Positions 1 through 8,514 of a stretch of 64,000 bases of DNA are shown here, piece by piece. The notes beneath the pieces were generated by a model that ran no database searches, was not told where the DNA came from, and was given only the letters and a program-made list of their open reading frames with translations. The position numbers were made by a program, and so were the translations under genes. Each line of letters opens with the position of its first letter. The first letter of the stretch is position 1. The stretch lies in contig JAJEFO010000123.1 of NCBI GenBank assembly GCA_022820365.1, positions 174,220 through 238,219 of the forward strand, written 5' to 3'. This DNA comes from Silicimonas sp. (GTDB taxonomy: Bacteria; Pseudomonadota; Alphaproteobacteria; Rhodobacterales; Rhodobacteraceae).

Positions 1-884
1 CAGCCGTTCTCGACCGTGCCGGAACCGATGAAGTCCCCTGGGTAAAGCGTCTCGAAACGCGAGATGTAGGCTATGATCTGTTCAAAGCTCCAGTACATGT
101 CGCTGGAATTGGAGTGGCTCCAGACCTCTCCGTTGACTCGCGCCCTCATGTCGAGGTTCGAAACATCCAGCTCATCCGGCGTAACAAGGCACGGCCCCAT
201 GACGTTCCCGCTGTCCATATCCTTGCCCTTGCCCGGGCCAAGGAACATCGAGACTTCGCCGGGAATCACGTCGCGTGCGCTCATGTCGTTGAAGATCGTG
301 TAGCCAGCAATGTGGTCGCGCGCGCATTCGACGGAGACGTTGCTGCCCGTCCTGCCGATGAAGCAGCCAAACTCCAGTTCGTAGTCAAACTTTTCGGTGT
401 AGTCCGGCCAAACCACTTCGGCCTCGTGCCCGACGACGCTGGCCGGGTTGCCCTTGTAATAGATCGGCGTTTCGTACCAGCGTGGCGGCGTCTTCTTGCC
501 GGTACGTCGTTCGAAGTTGATCATGTGCCCTTCGAAGGACAGCGTGTCGCGGATCGAGGTCGGGCGCGGCACCGGAGCCAGAAGTTTCGTGCCTTCAAGC
601 GGGTGGATGACGGTCTCGCCCGCGGGTCCATGAGTCATCGCGGTCTCGGTGACGTAGGCCAAAGCGTCATCCGCCGCACGCCGCGACATGGGTCCTCCGG
701 TGAAGAACGCGATCATGTCTGGCGGAACCAACGCATCTGCAATCTCGACGGCGCGCCCGGTGTCGCCGGCAGCCAGATGCAAGCGGCACGCAAGATTCAG
801 ATCAATGATCTGATCGCCTGCAATTGCTCCAATCCGAGCCTCAGGACCCGTAGGCGTGGCGATTTCCAGAGTGACGAGTTTCAA
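1..884 (-). CDS. Fumarylacetoacetate hydrolase (FAH) family protein, C-terminus cut by window edge
   Basis: FAH-family enzymes use a divalent metal to cleave C-C bonds in beta-diketone or acylpyruvate substrates, or to isomerise or decarboxylate related acids. The visible 294 codons show an N-terminal cap starting LKLVTLEIATP, then the FAH core with ELEFGCFIGR and YTIFNDMSARD (metal-binding acidic residues), and run off the window at GSGTVENG. A TTG at 884-882 is the best start because it lies 4 bp after the stop of the upstream dehydrogenase and gives the usual family N-terminus; the next in-frame Met is far inside the domain. It is the last visible gene of a minus-strand run (crotonase, sulfatase, cupin, dehydrogenase, FAH). 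Family membership is secure; the substrate is unknown. Confidence 0.88.
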   Translation of the reverse strand, partial: MKLVTLEIATPTGPEARIGAIAGDQIIDLNLACRLHLAAGDTGRAVEIADALVPPDMIAFFTGGPMSRRAADDALAYVTETAMTHGPAGETVIHPLEGTKLLAPVPRPTSIRDTLSFEGHMINFERRTGKKTPPRWYETPIYYKGNPASVVGHEAEVVWPDYTEKFDYELEFGCFIGRTGSNVSVECARDHIAGYTIFNDMSARDVIPGEVSMFLGPGKGKDMDSGNVMGPCLVTPDELDVSNLDMRARVNGEVWSHSNSSDMYWSFEQIIAYISRFETLYPGDFIGSGTVENG

Positions 885-888
885 CGTT

Positions 889-1848
889 TCAGCCCTCGGA
901 TTTCCTTACCGCCCTATAGAGCGCCAATTGCGCTAGCAGCTTCTTGTCCCGCTTGGCGAATGTTTCTGCCAACGGAATGCCGGTATAGTCGTACCAGCCC
1001 TTGCCGGATTTCACGCCCAATTCACCGCGCTCAACCTTCTCGCCCAGCTCTGCGGACGCTTCGGTGGCGTTGCTGAGGCCCTTGTATACGTTGTTGGACA
1101 CGCGATAGGCGGTGTCGAGGCCGATGAAGTCCTCGGCCTCCATGGGACCGATGCAGGCAAGCCGGAAGCCGAGGCTGGCCTTGACGGCGGCATCCAGATC
1201 TTGCGGCGAGACGATGCCCTCGGCCAGCAAGAGATCAATCTCGCGCTCCAACGCACCAGTGAGGCGATTGATGATGAAGCCCGGGATCTCCTTGCGCACC
1301 CTGACTGGAACTTTGCCTACGCCATTCATGATCGCGATTATCCGCTCAATGGCGGTGGCCGAGGTCTCTGACCCATGGTGGATCTCGACCGCCGGGATCA
1401 AATGGGCGGGATTGAAATAGTGCACGCCCACTACCCGTGCGGCGGTAGCCATGCCCTCTGCCAGTTGTGACACTGTGAAGCTGCTGGTGTTTGACCCGAT
1501 CAGCACGTCATCCGGAAGGTCATCAAGCGCAGCGAAAACCTCTTTCTTGACGTCCAGAATCTCCGGAACGGATTCAATGACCAGTTCAGCGCCTTCCACA
1601 GCTCGTCGCAGGCTGTCCCATGCATAACCCGTGATCCTGGCAACGATACTTGCCGGGTCCTGAACCAGGTCGTGCCTCTCTGCCACGCAAAGGTTCGCCG
1701 ATATCTGCGCCAGCCCGCGTGGCAAGGCATCTGTGTCCAAATCGACCACGCGAACGGCCAACCCGGCTTCGGCAAAGCTCTGTGCGATGCCCTGGCCCAT
1801 CGTGCCGAAGCCAATGACCGCAACCGTTGATATTCTCGATGCCGCCAT
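889..1848 (-). CDS. 3-hydroxyacyl-CoA dehydrogenase family protein (NAD-dependent)
   Basis: Predicted cytoplasmic NAD-dependent oxidation of a 3-hydroxyacyl-CoA or similar beta-hydroxy acid. The 319-residue protein has a Rossmann fold with GFGTMGQGIA near residue 13 and an acidic residue after beta-2 (VVDLD) that favours NAD. The VIESVPE segment and the HYFNP catalytic-His motif follow, and then the helical C-terminal dimerisation domain with an IGLDTAYRV stretch. Length fits single-domain HbdH or L-gulonate/carnitine-type dehydrogenases. Its ATG overlaps the cupin stop by one base (TGATG), so the two are translationally coupled, and FAH follows 4 bp downstream. The exact substrate cannot be chosen between 3-hydroxybutyryl-CoA and a free hydroxy acid. 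Confidence 0.88.
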   Translation of the reverse strand: MAASRISTVAVIGFGTMGQGIAQSFAEAGLAVRVVDLDTDALPRGLAQISANLCVAERHDLVQDPASIVARITGYAWDSLRRAVEGAELVIESVPEILDVKKEVFAALDDLPDDVLIGSNTSSFTVSQLAEGMATAARVVGVHYFNPAHLIPAVEIHHGSETSATAIERIIAIMNGVGKVPVRVRKEIPGFIINRLTGALEREIDLLLAEGIVSPQDLDAAVKASLGFRLACIGPMEAEDFIGLDTAYRVSNNVYKGLSNATEASAELGEKVERGELGVKSGKGWYDYTGIPLAETFAKRDKKLLAQLALYRAVRKSEG

Positions 1849-2183
1849 CAGTTCGACGGGATCACCGGCATCTGAACCGGCTGGTTTGCGCGGCCCTGGA
1901 TGCAGCGCTCGGCACTTGACGGCAGGCAGGCCGAGCAGCAGGGCCCAAGTCCCATGTCCGCTCCGGCGGTAGTGACCACAGCATGCCCCGCTAAAGCGAC
2001 ACGTACTTTGTCAGTGGGCACAGCACCGGTCCCAGCACCTACTCCAGGCAACAGGGTCGAATGACCGAACCAGAAATCCTCTGGCTCAGTGACACCTTGC
2101 CCCTGAATTCGTGTTGCGGTCATTGCGTAATGGTCCGTTGCGTCATGGAACTCGGCATCGTCAAGGCGCGCGACCAGCAGCAT
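1848..2183 (-). CDS. Small cupin-domain protein
   Basis: A 111-residue protein that looks like one conserved cupin barrel. It has a glycine-rich turn (LLPGVGAGTGAVPTDKV), a central beta-hairpin (VALAGHAVVTT) and a closing strand pair ending CIQGRANQPVQMPVI. Such small cupins often act as isomerases, dioxygenase-like enzymes or ligand sensors, but the usual metal-binding histidines are not obvious here, so no reaction is proposed. The ATG at 2183 is preceded by AAGGGA. It is coupled to the downstream dehydrogenase through TGATG and lies 132 bp after the sulfatase, in the same transcriptional direction. Confidence 0.6.
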   Translation of the reverse strand: MLLVARLDDAEFHDATDHYAMTATRIQGQGVTEPEDFWFGHSTLLPGVGAGTGAVPTDKVRVALAGHAVVTTAGADMGLGPCCSACLPSSAERCIQGRANQPVQMPVIPSN

Positions 2184-2315
2184 GTTCGTCCCTTCAAATT
2201 GTCATATGCCGCGCTGGCACACTGTCCGCTTGACCGAAATGCTCTCAGAATTCGTGGCGGCCGTCCAATAGCGGATCGTGCACGTCGCATAACCCTGAGG
2301 CATATCCCTCCGCCT

Positions 2316-3914
2316 TCAGGCGACATGCGTGGCATAAGGGCTGGTGTCCGTAAGGCGAATTGTTTCGCGCAGCATGGCCTCAGTCATCCGGGCCTTGATC
2401 GAACTGGAATTCGGATCTCTCCACAAGTTGTGCATTTCGTGTGGGTCGGCATTGCGATCAAAGAGCTCTCCACCTTCCATCCCTTGCCACAAAGTCAATC
2501 GCCAGTTGTCCTGGATGTAGCTGCGTGTCCGCAGGCCTTGCTCTCGCCCAAGATGCGCGCCAAGTTCATCTTCCTCGATCAATACGCCCGGTCGCGGGAT
2601 AGCGGCCCCGGATCTCGCCGCACTCACAACATCAATGCCTTGATTGCCATTCACCGGTGCAACCGACGCGCGGGCCAGCACGCAAGCGCTAATGTCGACA
2701 GAACTGCCGTGGATGTCAGTACGCTGCACGCCCTCGACAACGGGATCCACCCAAATGAACGGCACGCGCACGACGCCGTCATAGTGAAGTCCATGCTTCA
2801 GCATCAGCCCGTGATCGCCCATAAAATCGCCATGGTCAGATGTGAAGATCACCACCGTATTGTCGCGAATGCCCAGTTCGTCCAGTTGATCAAGCAATCC
2901 GGCAATCGCGTCATCAACCATGGAGATCATGCCGTACGTAAGCGCGGTGATCTGGCGAACCTGATCGGCCGTGGCGCAAAATGGGTATGGCCCGGTGTTG
3001 TTGGCTCTGCCGTCTGCAAGGTCCGCCCGCAGTTTGCTTAGGAGGTCAGGCTCTTCCGGATCAACGTGGCCGAACGAGGCGGGCAAAGGAATGTCCGCCG
3101 GGTCATACATGTCAAAATAGCGCCCTGGCGGCGTGAATGGATGGTGTGGATCGGTGAAGGAGCAATGCAAGAAGAACGGCTCATTGCCATGCGCAGCCAT
3201 GTGAGCGGCAATGAAATCCTTGCAAGTCTCTGCGATATAGGTGGTCGGGTAAAGCGCCTCTGGCATCGCCGTACGCCAGGCCTGCGGTGCATCACTGCCT
3301 GGGGAGGCCAGCGCGTTCAACACCCCCCGCAAGCTGTCGGGATCACCATGACGCTCTGCGAGCCATCCTGTGTAGTGGCCTTGAACGTGATCTGAATGGC
3401 CGTTGGCAAAGCGCACGAAGTCATATCCGTAGTAGGGCGTCGCTGGCCCCGGGCGATTTGGGTCCTCACGCCACAGCGGCATGAGCTCGGCCTGGTATTC
3501 CGACCCCGTCCGTTCCAACCGGTGTGCGTCACCTTTTCTTGGGGCCGGCGGGTCACCTGGAAATATATCGCGCTGCTTCAGCGGGCGCCCGGTGATGTTC
3601 TGGAAATGCGCCTTGCCAACCAAGCCGGTGTGATATCCTGCATCGCGCAACTGATCGACGAATGTCACGGCGTCCAGTTCCAGCGGAATGCCGTTATGCC
3701 GCGTCCCGTTCGTCGTGGGCATGCGTCCCGTCAGAATTGCTACCCGGTTGGGCATGCAAATCGGGCACGCGACGAAAAAGTTGTCAAAGGTCAGTCCCCG
3801 TGATGCCAACGTGTCGATCGCCAGCGTGCGGACAGTCGGATTGCCATAGCATCCCAAGTGATCTGCGCGGTGCTGATCGGTTGAGACAAGCAGGAAATTT
3901 GGCTGTCTGGGCAT
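2316..3914 (-). CDS. Type I sulfatase (alkaline phosphatase superfamily), cytoplasmic type
   Basis: Hydrolyses a sulfate ester using a formylglycine made from the Cys of the C-x-P-x-R motif. The 532-residue protein begins RQPNFLLVSTDQHRADHLG (metal site DQ), carries CPICMPNR at about residues 50-57 (CMPNR fits C-x-P-x-R), a GKAHF motif, and the second metal site FTSDHGDFMGDHG near residue 350. No signal peptide is visible, so the enzyme should act in the cytoplasm and depend on an FGly-generating enzyme encoded elsewhere. It starts 6 bp after the crotonase stop, so the two are almost certainly co-transcribed. Phosphonate or phosphodiester hydrolysis is possible in this superfamily, but the motif favours sulfate esters. 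Confidence 0.88.
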   Translation of the reverse strand: MPRQPNFLLVSTDQHRADHLGCYGNPTVRTLAIDTLASRGLTFDNFFVACPICMPNRVAILTGRMPTTNGTRHNGIPLELDAVTFVDQLRDAGYHTGLVGKAHFQNITGRPLKQRDIFPGDPPAPRKGDAHRLERTGSEYQAELMPLWREDPNRPGPATPYYGYDFVRFANGHSDHVQGHYTGWLAERHGDPDSLRGVLNALASPGSDAPQAWRTAMPEALYPTTYIAETCKDFIAAHMAAHGNEPFFLHCSFTDPHHPFTPPGRYFDMYDPADIPLPASFGHVDPEEPDLLSKLRADLADGRANNTGPYPFCATADQVRQITALTYGMISMVDDAIAGLLDQLDELGIRDNTVVIFTSDHGDFMGDHGLMLKHGLHYDGVVRVPFIWVDPVVEGVQRTDIHGSSVDISACVLARASVAPVNGNQGIDVVSAARSGAAIPRPGVLIEEDELGAHLGREQGLRTRSYIQDNWRLTLWQGMEGGELFDRNADPHEMHNLWRDPNSSSIKARMTEAMLRETIRLTDTSPYATHVA

Positions 3915-3920
3915 TTCGGG

Positions 3921-4763
3921 CTAGTTGCTGTCCCGATTGTTCTCGTACTCAATGTACTCGAAGTCATGCTCTGACCTGGACAGGTTGAACGAATACATCT
4001 CGGAAAGCACGTGGATACGAAAGTCGCGTTCAATCAGCGCTTTCCACGGGCGCACGCAAATGTAGTGGGTCATGCGGCGGCACGAACGGCTCTTTGTCAT
4101 GATCATCCTCGCCAGGTCCCAGGCGCGGCCCACGATCTTGTCGCGCCCGACGACCTCGTTCACGACCCCCAGCTCCAGACATTGCTGAGCATCAAGTCCC
4201 TGACACGTGAGCATTGCGTAGTTGCCACGCTTGATACCCAGAACCTCCTGCAAACACATGCCCATGCCGTCGCCGGGCACATGCCCGGAATCCATGCCAT
4301 AGTGGTCGTCCTGCAGGATGAAATCAGGCGTGCAGATGGTGATGTCGCTCATCATGCACATTTCCCAATGGATGCCCTTGCCGTTGATCGCGGCAATCGT
4401 CGGGATCTCGATGTCGTTGACAAAGTTCTCCACGATCTTGAGCGTGTCGGTGATCTGCACGTCGTAGCGCTGGTCGTCATCGGGGGATTGCTCGACTTCC
4501 CTGAAGCTCTCGACATCCCATTCGTTGATCCACTGATCGCCGGTCGACGTAAGGATCAGAACCTCGTTTTCCTTGTCGTGACCGATGACCGTCCAAAGTT
4601 CCGCAAGTGCGTGATGGAATTGATAGGACCAATGAACCGGGCCGCCCTTGGTGTGCATCTGAACTTCGAGGATCCCGTTCTCGCGCTTGAACTTGAAGAA
4701 CTCCTTGAACCGCTCCGCATATTCTTCGAGCCTAGGGACAGGATAATAGGAGTTTATGGCCAT
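3921..4763 (-). CDS. Crotonase-superfamily hydrolase resembling 6-oxocamphor hydrolase
   Basis: Predicted retro-Claisen hydrolase cleaving a C-C bond of a beta-diketone, as 6-oxocamphor hydrolase (OCH, CamK) does without CoA. The 280-residue protein aligns well by eye with my memory of OCH: MHTKGGPVHW, a DKENEVLILTSTG strand, NGKGIHWE, the DDHYG segment and VPGDG. His132, His154 and Asp165 fall where I recall OCH His122, His145 and Asp154. The ATG at 4763 has GAGGG upstream; a longer reading frame exists but lacks this signal. It heads the minus-strand run and faces the LysR gene across 177 bp. An ordinary enoyl-CoA hydratase/isomerase is the alternative, but the usual pair of catalytic Glu residues is absent. 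Confidence 0.75.
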   Translation of the reverse strand: MAINSYYPVPRLEEYAERFKEFFKFKRENGILEVQMHTKGGPVHWSYQFHHALAELWTVIGHDKENEVLILTSTGDQWINEWDVESFREVEQSPDDDQRYDVQITDTLKIVENFVNDIEIPTIAAINGKGIHWEMCMMSDITICTPDFILQDDHYGMDSGHVPGDGMGMCLQEVLGIKRGNYAMLTCQGLDAQQCLELGVVNEVVGRDKIVGRAWDLARMIMTKSRSCRRMTHYICVRPWKALIERDFRIHVLSEMYSFNLSRSEHDFEYIEYENNRDSN

Positions 4764-4940
4764 GGTGCCCTCTGGTTGCTCCGAATTCGGTGTATGAAAG
4801 CGCGTAGCGCCGGTGACTTTCTCAGCAAATTCGCAGTTACGCTGCCGCAACCCGCGGCAGGGCGTCAAATGCAAATTGTCACTCGCCCTATAACTGGTAT
4901 TTATCTCTCCGCTGTTGAGCCATGAAACTGGGGCCATAGA

Positions 4941-5843
4941 TTGTACTCGCGTGTCCTTCGCAATTTCCTGACCGTGGCGGATGTGGGCAGCATCACGACT
5001 GCGGCGGAAACTCTGAATGTCAGCCAGCCTGCACTGACAAAGAGCATTCAGAAACTGGAAGCCGAAGTCGGGACCAGGCTGTTCACCCGCGTGCCGAAGG
5101 GCATGCAGCTGACAAAGGCCGGCGAAATTCTGGCGCACCATGCGCGGGTAATGGAAAACGAGTACAGGCACGCCAGGATGCGGATCGCTGAACTCTCAGG
5201 GGCCGAGCAAGGGGGCTTGCGGGTCGGCGCAGGGCCAATCTGGCTCGTTAGAATTCTACCGCCCGCAGTGGCCGAATTTCAGAAATCGCATCCGGACGTT
5301 CGGGTGACATTGGTTGGCGGCGTGATCGACACCCTGGTTCCTGCGCTGGTATCAGGGGATCTGGACCTCATTTGCGTATCGCTCGACTTTCCGGAGCGGT
5401 CGGAACTGACCAAGATTCCGTTGTTCGAAATGAACCACATCGTTGTTACAGATCCGAGCCACCCCTTGGCCAATCAAGGAGAAGTGACGGCAGAGGACCT
5501 TTCTCAACAACGCTGGCTAACCTTGAAGAGCGACTACGTAGGCACGCATCGAATATTCGCGTTCTTTGCTGCGAACGGCCACGAGCCGCCAAAGATCAGC
5601 CTCGAGACGACGTCCATTCACAGCCTTCTCGAGACCTTGCGAAGCGGCAACTACGTCGCCCACATTCCAGAACAGATGCTGGAGCTGGCGCAAGAGAAGG
5701 GATTGGTCAAAGTGGATCTGAGCGGAACGCTGTGGCAAACCAGCGCGGGATTGGCCGTGCGCCGCTCTGCTAAGGCATCGAGCGCGTTGACCAGCTTCAT
5801 GGAAACCGTTCAGGCAGCAATTGGGCAGTACTCTCAGCGCTAG
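4941..5843 (+). CDS. LysR-family transcriptional regulator
   Basis: A 300-residue LTTR. The N-terminal winged helix-turn-helix is clear (FLTVADVGSITTAAETLNVSQPALTKSI, shown here only to mark the HTH at about residues 9-36), followed by a linker helix and a two-lobed ligand-binding domain beginning LRVGAGPIWLVRI near residue 93. The start appears to be TTG at 4941 with GGGG a few bases upstream. It is divergent from the crotonase-sulfatase-cupin-dehydrogenase-FAH run and ends by overlapping the tail of the convergent DUF3500 gene by 4 bp. By the usual LTTR pattern it probably controls the divergent catabolic genes in response to a pathway intermediate. Confidence 0.9.
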   Translation: MYSRVLRNFLTVADVGSITTAAETLNVSQPALTKSIQKLEAEVGTRLFTRVPKGMQLTKAGEILAHHARVMENEYRHARMRIAELSGAEQGGLRVGAGPIWLVRILPPAVAEFQKSHPDVRVTLVGGVIDTLVPALVSGDLDLICVSLDFPERSELTKIPLFEMNHIVVTDPSHPLANQGEVTAEDLSQQRWLTLKSDYVGTHRIFAFFAANGHEPPKISLETTSIHSLLETLRSGNYVAHIPEQMLELAQEKGLVKVDLSGTLWQTSAGLAVRRSAKASSALTSFMETVQAAIGQYSQR

Positions 5844-7096
5844 CCATCGTGGTCGTGCCCGACGCCATGTGCATGTGAATGCGCATAGTGCTGGCGCAAG
5901 ATGTCAAATCCGTAGTCGTTGCCGTTTGGGCTGCGGACCACCGTATGCACGTGGAATCCAAGCGGTTCTGGATTGGTAAGGAACAGGCCTGGGTGATGGT
6001 CGAATTCGATGAAGATCACCGGGCTTTGAATGCGGTAGTAGAAGGGGTCTGACGGCCCGTTGCCGCCGATCCAGCAGAAGTGCGTCTGCGGCAGATGCCT
6101 TTCGACATCCATCATCTTTGCGTGCCGCGGTCCGTCTGGCATTGTTCCGACATAGGCATTCACAAGATCGAGCAGGCACCTGCGTTGCGGCCCGCCGAAC
6201 TCTGCCGCGCACACGCCTTCAAGTGGGACAACGCGGTTGTCCTGATGCGCGCCACCAAGCATCAGATAGTCGGCGAAGTGCACCCTGCCTTCCGGCAGGT
6301 CGGCACCTCCCAAATCAAAGCCCAAACGGGCCTTCTGCTGATCTGGCATCGGCAGGGAATTGAACAGTTCCAGCCCCAGACGCTGCTCGTCCTGAAAAAG
6401 CTGAAGCCCTTTGTACCGGCCTTCGTCAGAGTAGCAGATCTCGGCGCCCAGAAAGCTGGGCGTCAGCACCATTTGCCCGCCTACGACCATGCAGGACAGG
6501 CCCAGATGATGCCCCCAAAGCTGCCAACCCCAAGGGTCGCTGGTCGAGGGTTTGCCATAGATGCAGAAATTGTAACTCCATTCCCCGAGCACGCCGGGTG
6601 CGTCAATCAGGTCGCCCAAAAAGGCGTTCAGCTGCATGACGCCAAGGGCGTCATGATAGCCCTGATCGCTCAGTGACGCGTGGAGGATCCGCAGCACCAG
6701 TTCGCGTTTCTCGGCAGAGAGGAACTCAAGCCGCAGCCCGTGTCTTTCAACGAAAATTTCGGTGTTCTGCCACTGCCGCCAAAGATTGCTGTCGACCTGT
6801 TGCATCCCCCGCGCGCGCTCGTCAGGGCTGAGCGCGTCAAGAAGCCGTCCGGCCGCATCGGCCATCTCGCCGACTGGGGCGTTCTCGTCACGCAACTCAT
6901 AGAGGCCGGAGACGCAAGTGCCGTCGACCGAAAGCCCGTGAAACCGCTGGCCGGCAAGTTCGCCCCATTCCTTGAACAACCCCGCTGCCCGCGGCAGGGC
7001 GAGCCGCCCCCTCGCATGGTTGATTGCGTCATCACCTGCGATGCGAGAGTGCTCTGGGCCCGGCAGATGCGGACGATAGTCCGCGAATTCAGCCAC
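5840..7096 (-). CDS. DUF3500-family protein with histidine-rich C-terminal tail
   Basis: About 418 residues of a DUF3500-like protein. Recognisable features are WGWQLWGHHLGLS, a TPSFLGAEI segment and a C-terminal block with HVHTVVRSPNGNDYG. No signal peptide is seen with this start. The last 17 residues contain six histidines (HYAHSHAHGVGHDHDG), suggesting metal binding. The GTG at 7096 overlaps the SDR stop (TAGTG), giving translational coupling; an upstream extension would run through the SDR gene in another frame and is not credible. The biochemical role of DUF3500 is unknown to me. Its position next to an SDR and a degradative run suggests participation in the same catabolic pathway, which is inference. 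Confidence 0.75.
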   Translation of the reverse strand: MAEFADYRPHLPGPEHSRIAGDDAINHARGRLALPRAAGLFKEWGELAGQRFHGLSVDGTCVSGLYELRDENAPVGEMADAAGRLLDALSPDERARGMQQVDSNLWRQWQNTEIFVERHGLRLEFLSAEKRELVLRILHASLSDQGYHDALGVMQLNAFLGDLIDAPGVLGEWSYNFCIYGKPSTSDPWGWQLWGHHLGLSCMVVGGQMVLTPSFLGAEICYSDEGRYKGLQLFQDEQRLGLELFNSLPMPDQQKARLGFDLGGADLPEGRVHFADYLMLGGAHQDNRVVPLEGVCAAEFGGPQRRCLLDLVNAYVGTMPDGPRHAKMMDVERHLPQTHFCWIGGNGPSDPFYYRIQSPVIFIEFDHHPGLFLTNPEPLGFHVHTVVRSPNGNDYGFDILRQHYAHSHAHGVGHDHDG

Positions 7097-7875
7097 TACA
7101 CCAACCCGGGATATGAACCACCATCCAGGTGCATGTTGCTGCCAGAGATGTAGCCCGCGTGATCGGAACACAGAAATGCAAACATCGCGCCAAATTCTTC
7201 CAGCCGCCCAAGGCGCTTGGCCGCAATCGACCGCACCTGCGCCGCACGGGCCTCCTCGAACGTTAGCCCTTCGCGTTTCATCGCGGCATGGGCCATCTCG
7301 ATTTGCCGCGGGCTGTCGATGCGCTCGGGCAGCATGTTGTTTATCGTGACGTTGTGGCGCGCGACCTCCAAAGACAAGGCCTTTAGCGACGCCGTCAGTC
7401 CTGCACGCGCGCCTGCACTCATGGTGTGATGCGGTCTCGGCATCGTGACCATGGCCGAGGTGATGTTGACGATACGGCCAAAACCCCGCTCGATCATGCC
7501 AGGCAATACTGCATGCACCAGAAGGATCGGCGCCAGATAATTTGATTGAAAGGTGTCTTCCCAATCACTCCGCACAGTCTCCAAGAAGCACTTTGGCGCG
7601 GGGCCGGCATTGTTGTTCAAGAGAATGTCTGGACCGGGGCAGACCGACAGCAATGCCGCACGTCCCTCGTCGGTGGTGACATCGGCCTGAACCGCGAGGA
7701 CATTTCCTTTCGCCATGGCTTTGACTTCCGCCTCCGCCGCAGCAGTCTTTTCTGGGTCGCGACCATTAATGACGACGTCGACGCCTTCAGCCGCCACCGC
7801 CTTGGCACAAGCCAGTCCCAGCCCTGAATTCGATGCACACAACAGGGCTCTTTTGCCGCTGATACCCAGGTCCAT
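7096..7875 (-). CDS. SDR-family oxidoreductase lacking the canonical catalytic Tyr/Lys
   Basis: A 259-residue Rossmann protein of the short-chain dehydrogenase/reductase superfamily. It has a cofactor loop SNSGLGLA in place of TGxxxGxG, NGRDPEK after beta-2, LLNNNAG (NNAG motif) and the catalytic-Ser strand NITSA. At the position of YxxxK it reads MSAGARAGL, so Tyr and Lys are missing; this matches the divergent BKR-like SDR subgroup, whose members may act by another mechanism or not act as oxidoreductases. The ATG at 7875 is preceded by GAGG at suitable spacing, which excludes a longer frame reaching 8031. It is the first gene of a two-gene unit with DUF3500. Confidence 0.85.
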   Translation of the reverse strand: MDLGISGKRALLCASNSGLGLACAKAVAAEGVDVVINGRDPEKTAAAEAEVKAMAKGNVLAVQADVTTDEGRAALLSVCPGPDILLNNNAGPAPKCFLETVRSDWEDTFQSNYLAPILLVHAVLPGMIERGFGRIVNITSAMVTMPRPHHTMSAGARAGLTASLKALSLEVARHNVTINNMLPERIDSPRQIEMAHAAMKREGLTFEEARAAQVRSIAAKRLGRLEEFGAMFAFLCSDHAGYISGSNMHLDGGSYPGLV

Positions 7876-8490
7876 TTGGACAACCTCACCTTCGATCCGG
7901 CAATCAAAGACAGACACACATCCAGCAATCAACCAGAAATCCACTGCGTCAAAGCGAACGAACCCGGTCCTGGCCGGATGCAATCGCAGCCTGGACCTGC
8001 CGAGCATACATGACTCCAGTTGATGACACACTGCATGACGGCGTACTGCTTTCCGGATCCCGGCATGAGCCTCTGGTCTGCCCGGAACCCGAATTCAACT
8101 CCGAAGTCATGGCCGAGGGCGGAGTTCGACAGCCGCATCTGCCAGTGTCGCATGTTCCGGTTGCCCGGGCCGGGATCGCATTTCCAGACCTGGCATCCGC
8201 CGAAATGTGCTGGCAAGCGCACGGAACCGCCGACCGCAGCCTCGACGGGCGCTAGGCCGGCGAGAACAGCCAGCATGCTCCGAATCGCGCCGATGGCGCG
8301 CAGATCACATCTGCGATGGAAGCAAAGCGTCGCAAGTGTGGGCGAGGCGTGGCCGCGCGTGGCGATGTTCCTGCAGCGTGCCGATCCTGCCATCCTGGAA
8401 TGCCAGTGGCGGGTCCGCCGCAATCCGCCAATCTAGCGAGAACGCCTACCGATTGCACCGGACACCGGACAATCGCCGGTCGCCCACTCC
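7876..8490. other. Non-coding stretch without a recognisable gene
   Basis: This interval lies between the SDR start and the toxin-antitoxin locus. Several open frames cross it on both strands, but none has a recognisable domain, a convincing ribosome binding site or plausible amino-acid composition. The part next to 7876 must hold the SDR promoter. I see no tRNA, riboswitch or clear insertion-sequence end here. Confidence 0.5.
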
Positions 8491-8514
8491 GGCGGAACAT
8501 GATAATGTTCCGCC
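8491..8514. promoter_or_regulatory. Perfect 10-bp inverted repeat abutting a start codon (probable autoregulatory operator)
   Basis: GGCGGAACAT and its exact reverse complement ATGTTCCGCC are separated by GATA, and the ATG of the first gene of the toxin-antitoxin locus follows directly at 8515. Toxin-antitoxin operons are commonly repressed by their antitoxin at such palindromes. The same sequence could fold into a hairpin in the mRNA and hide the start codon. No Shine-Dalgarno sequence is visible upstream of 8515. Confidence 0.6.

Noticed and set aside
114..1076. Long plus-strand frame over the FAH and dehydrogenase genes
   Set aside because: It is a shadow of the minus-strand genes; no domain features and no ribosome binding site.
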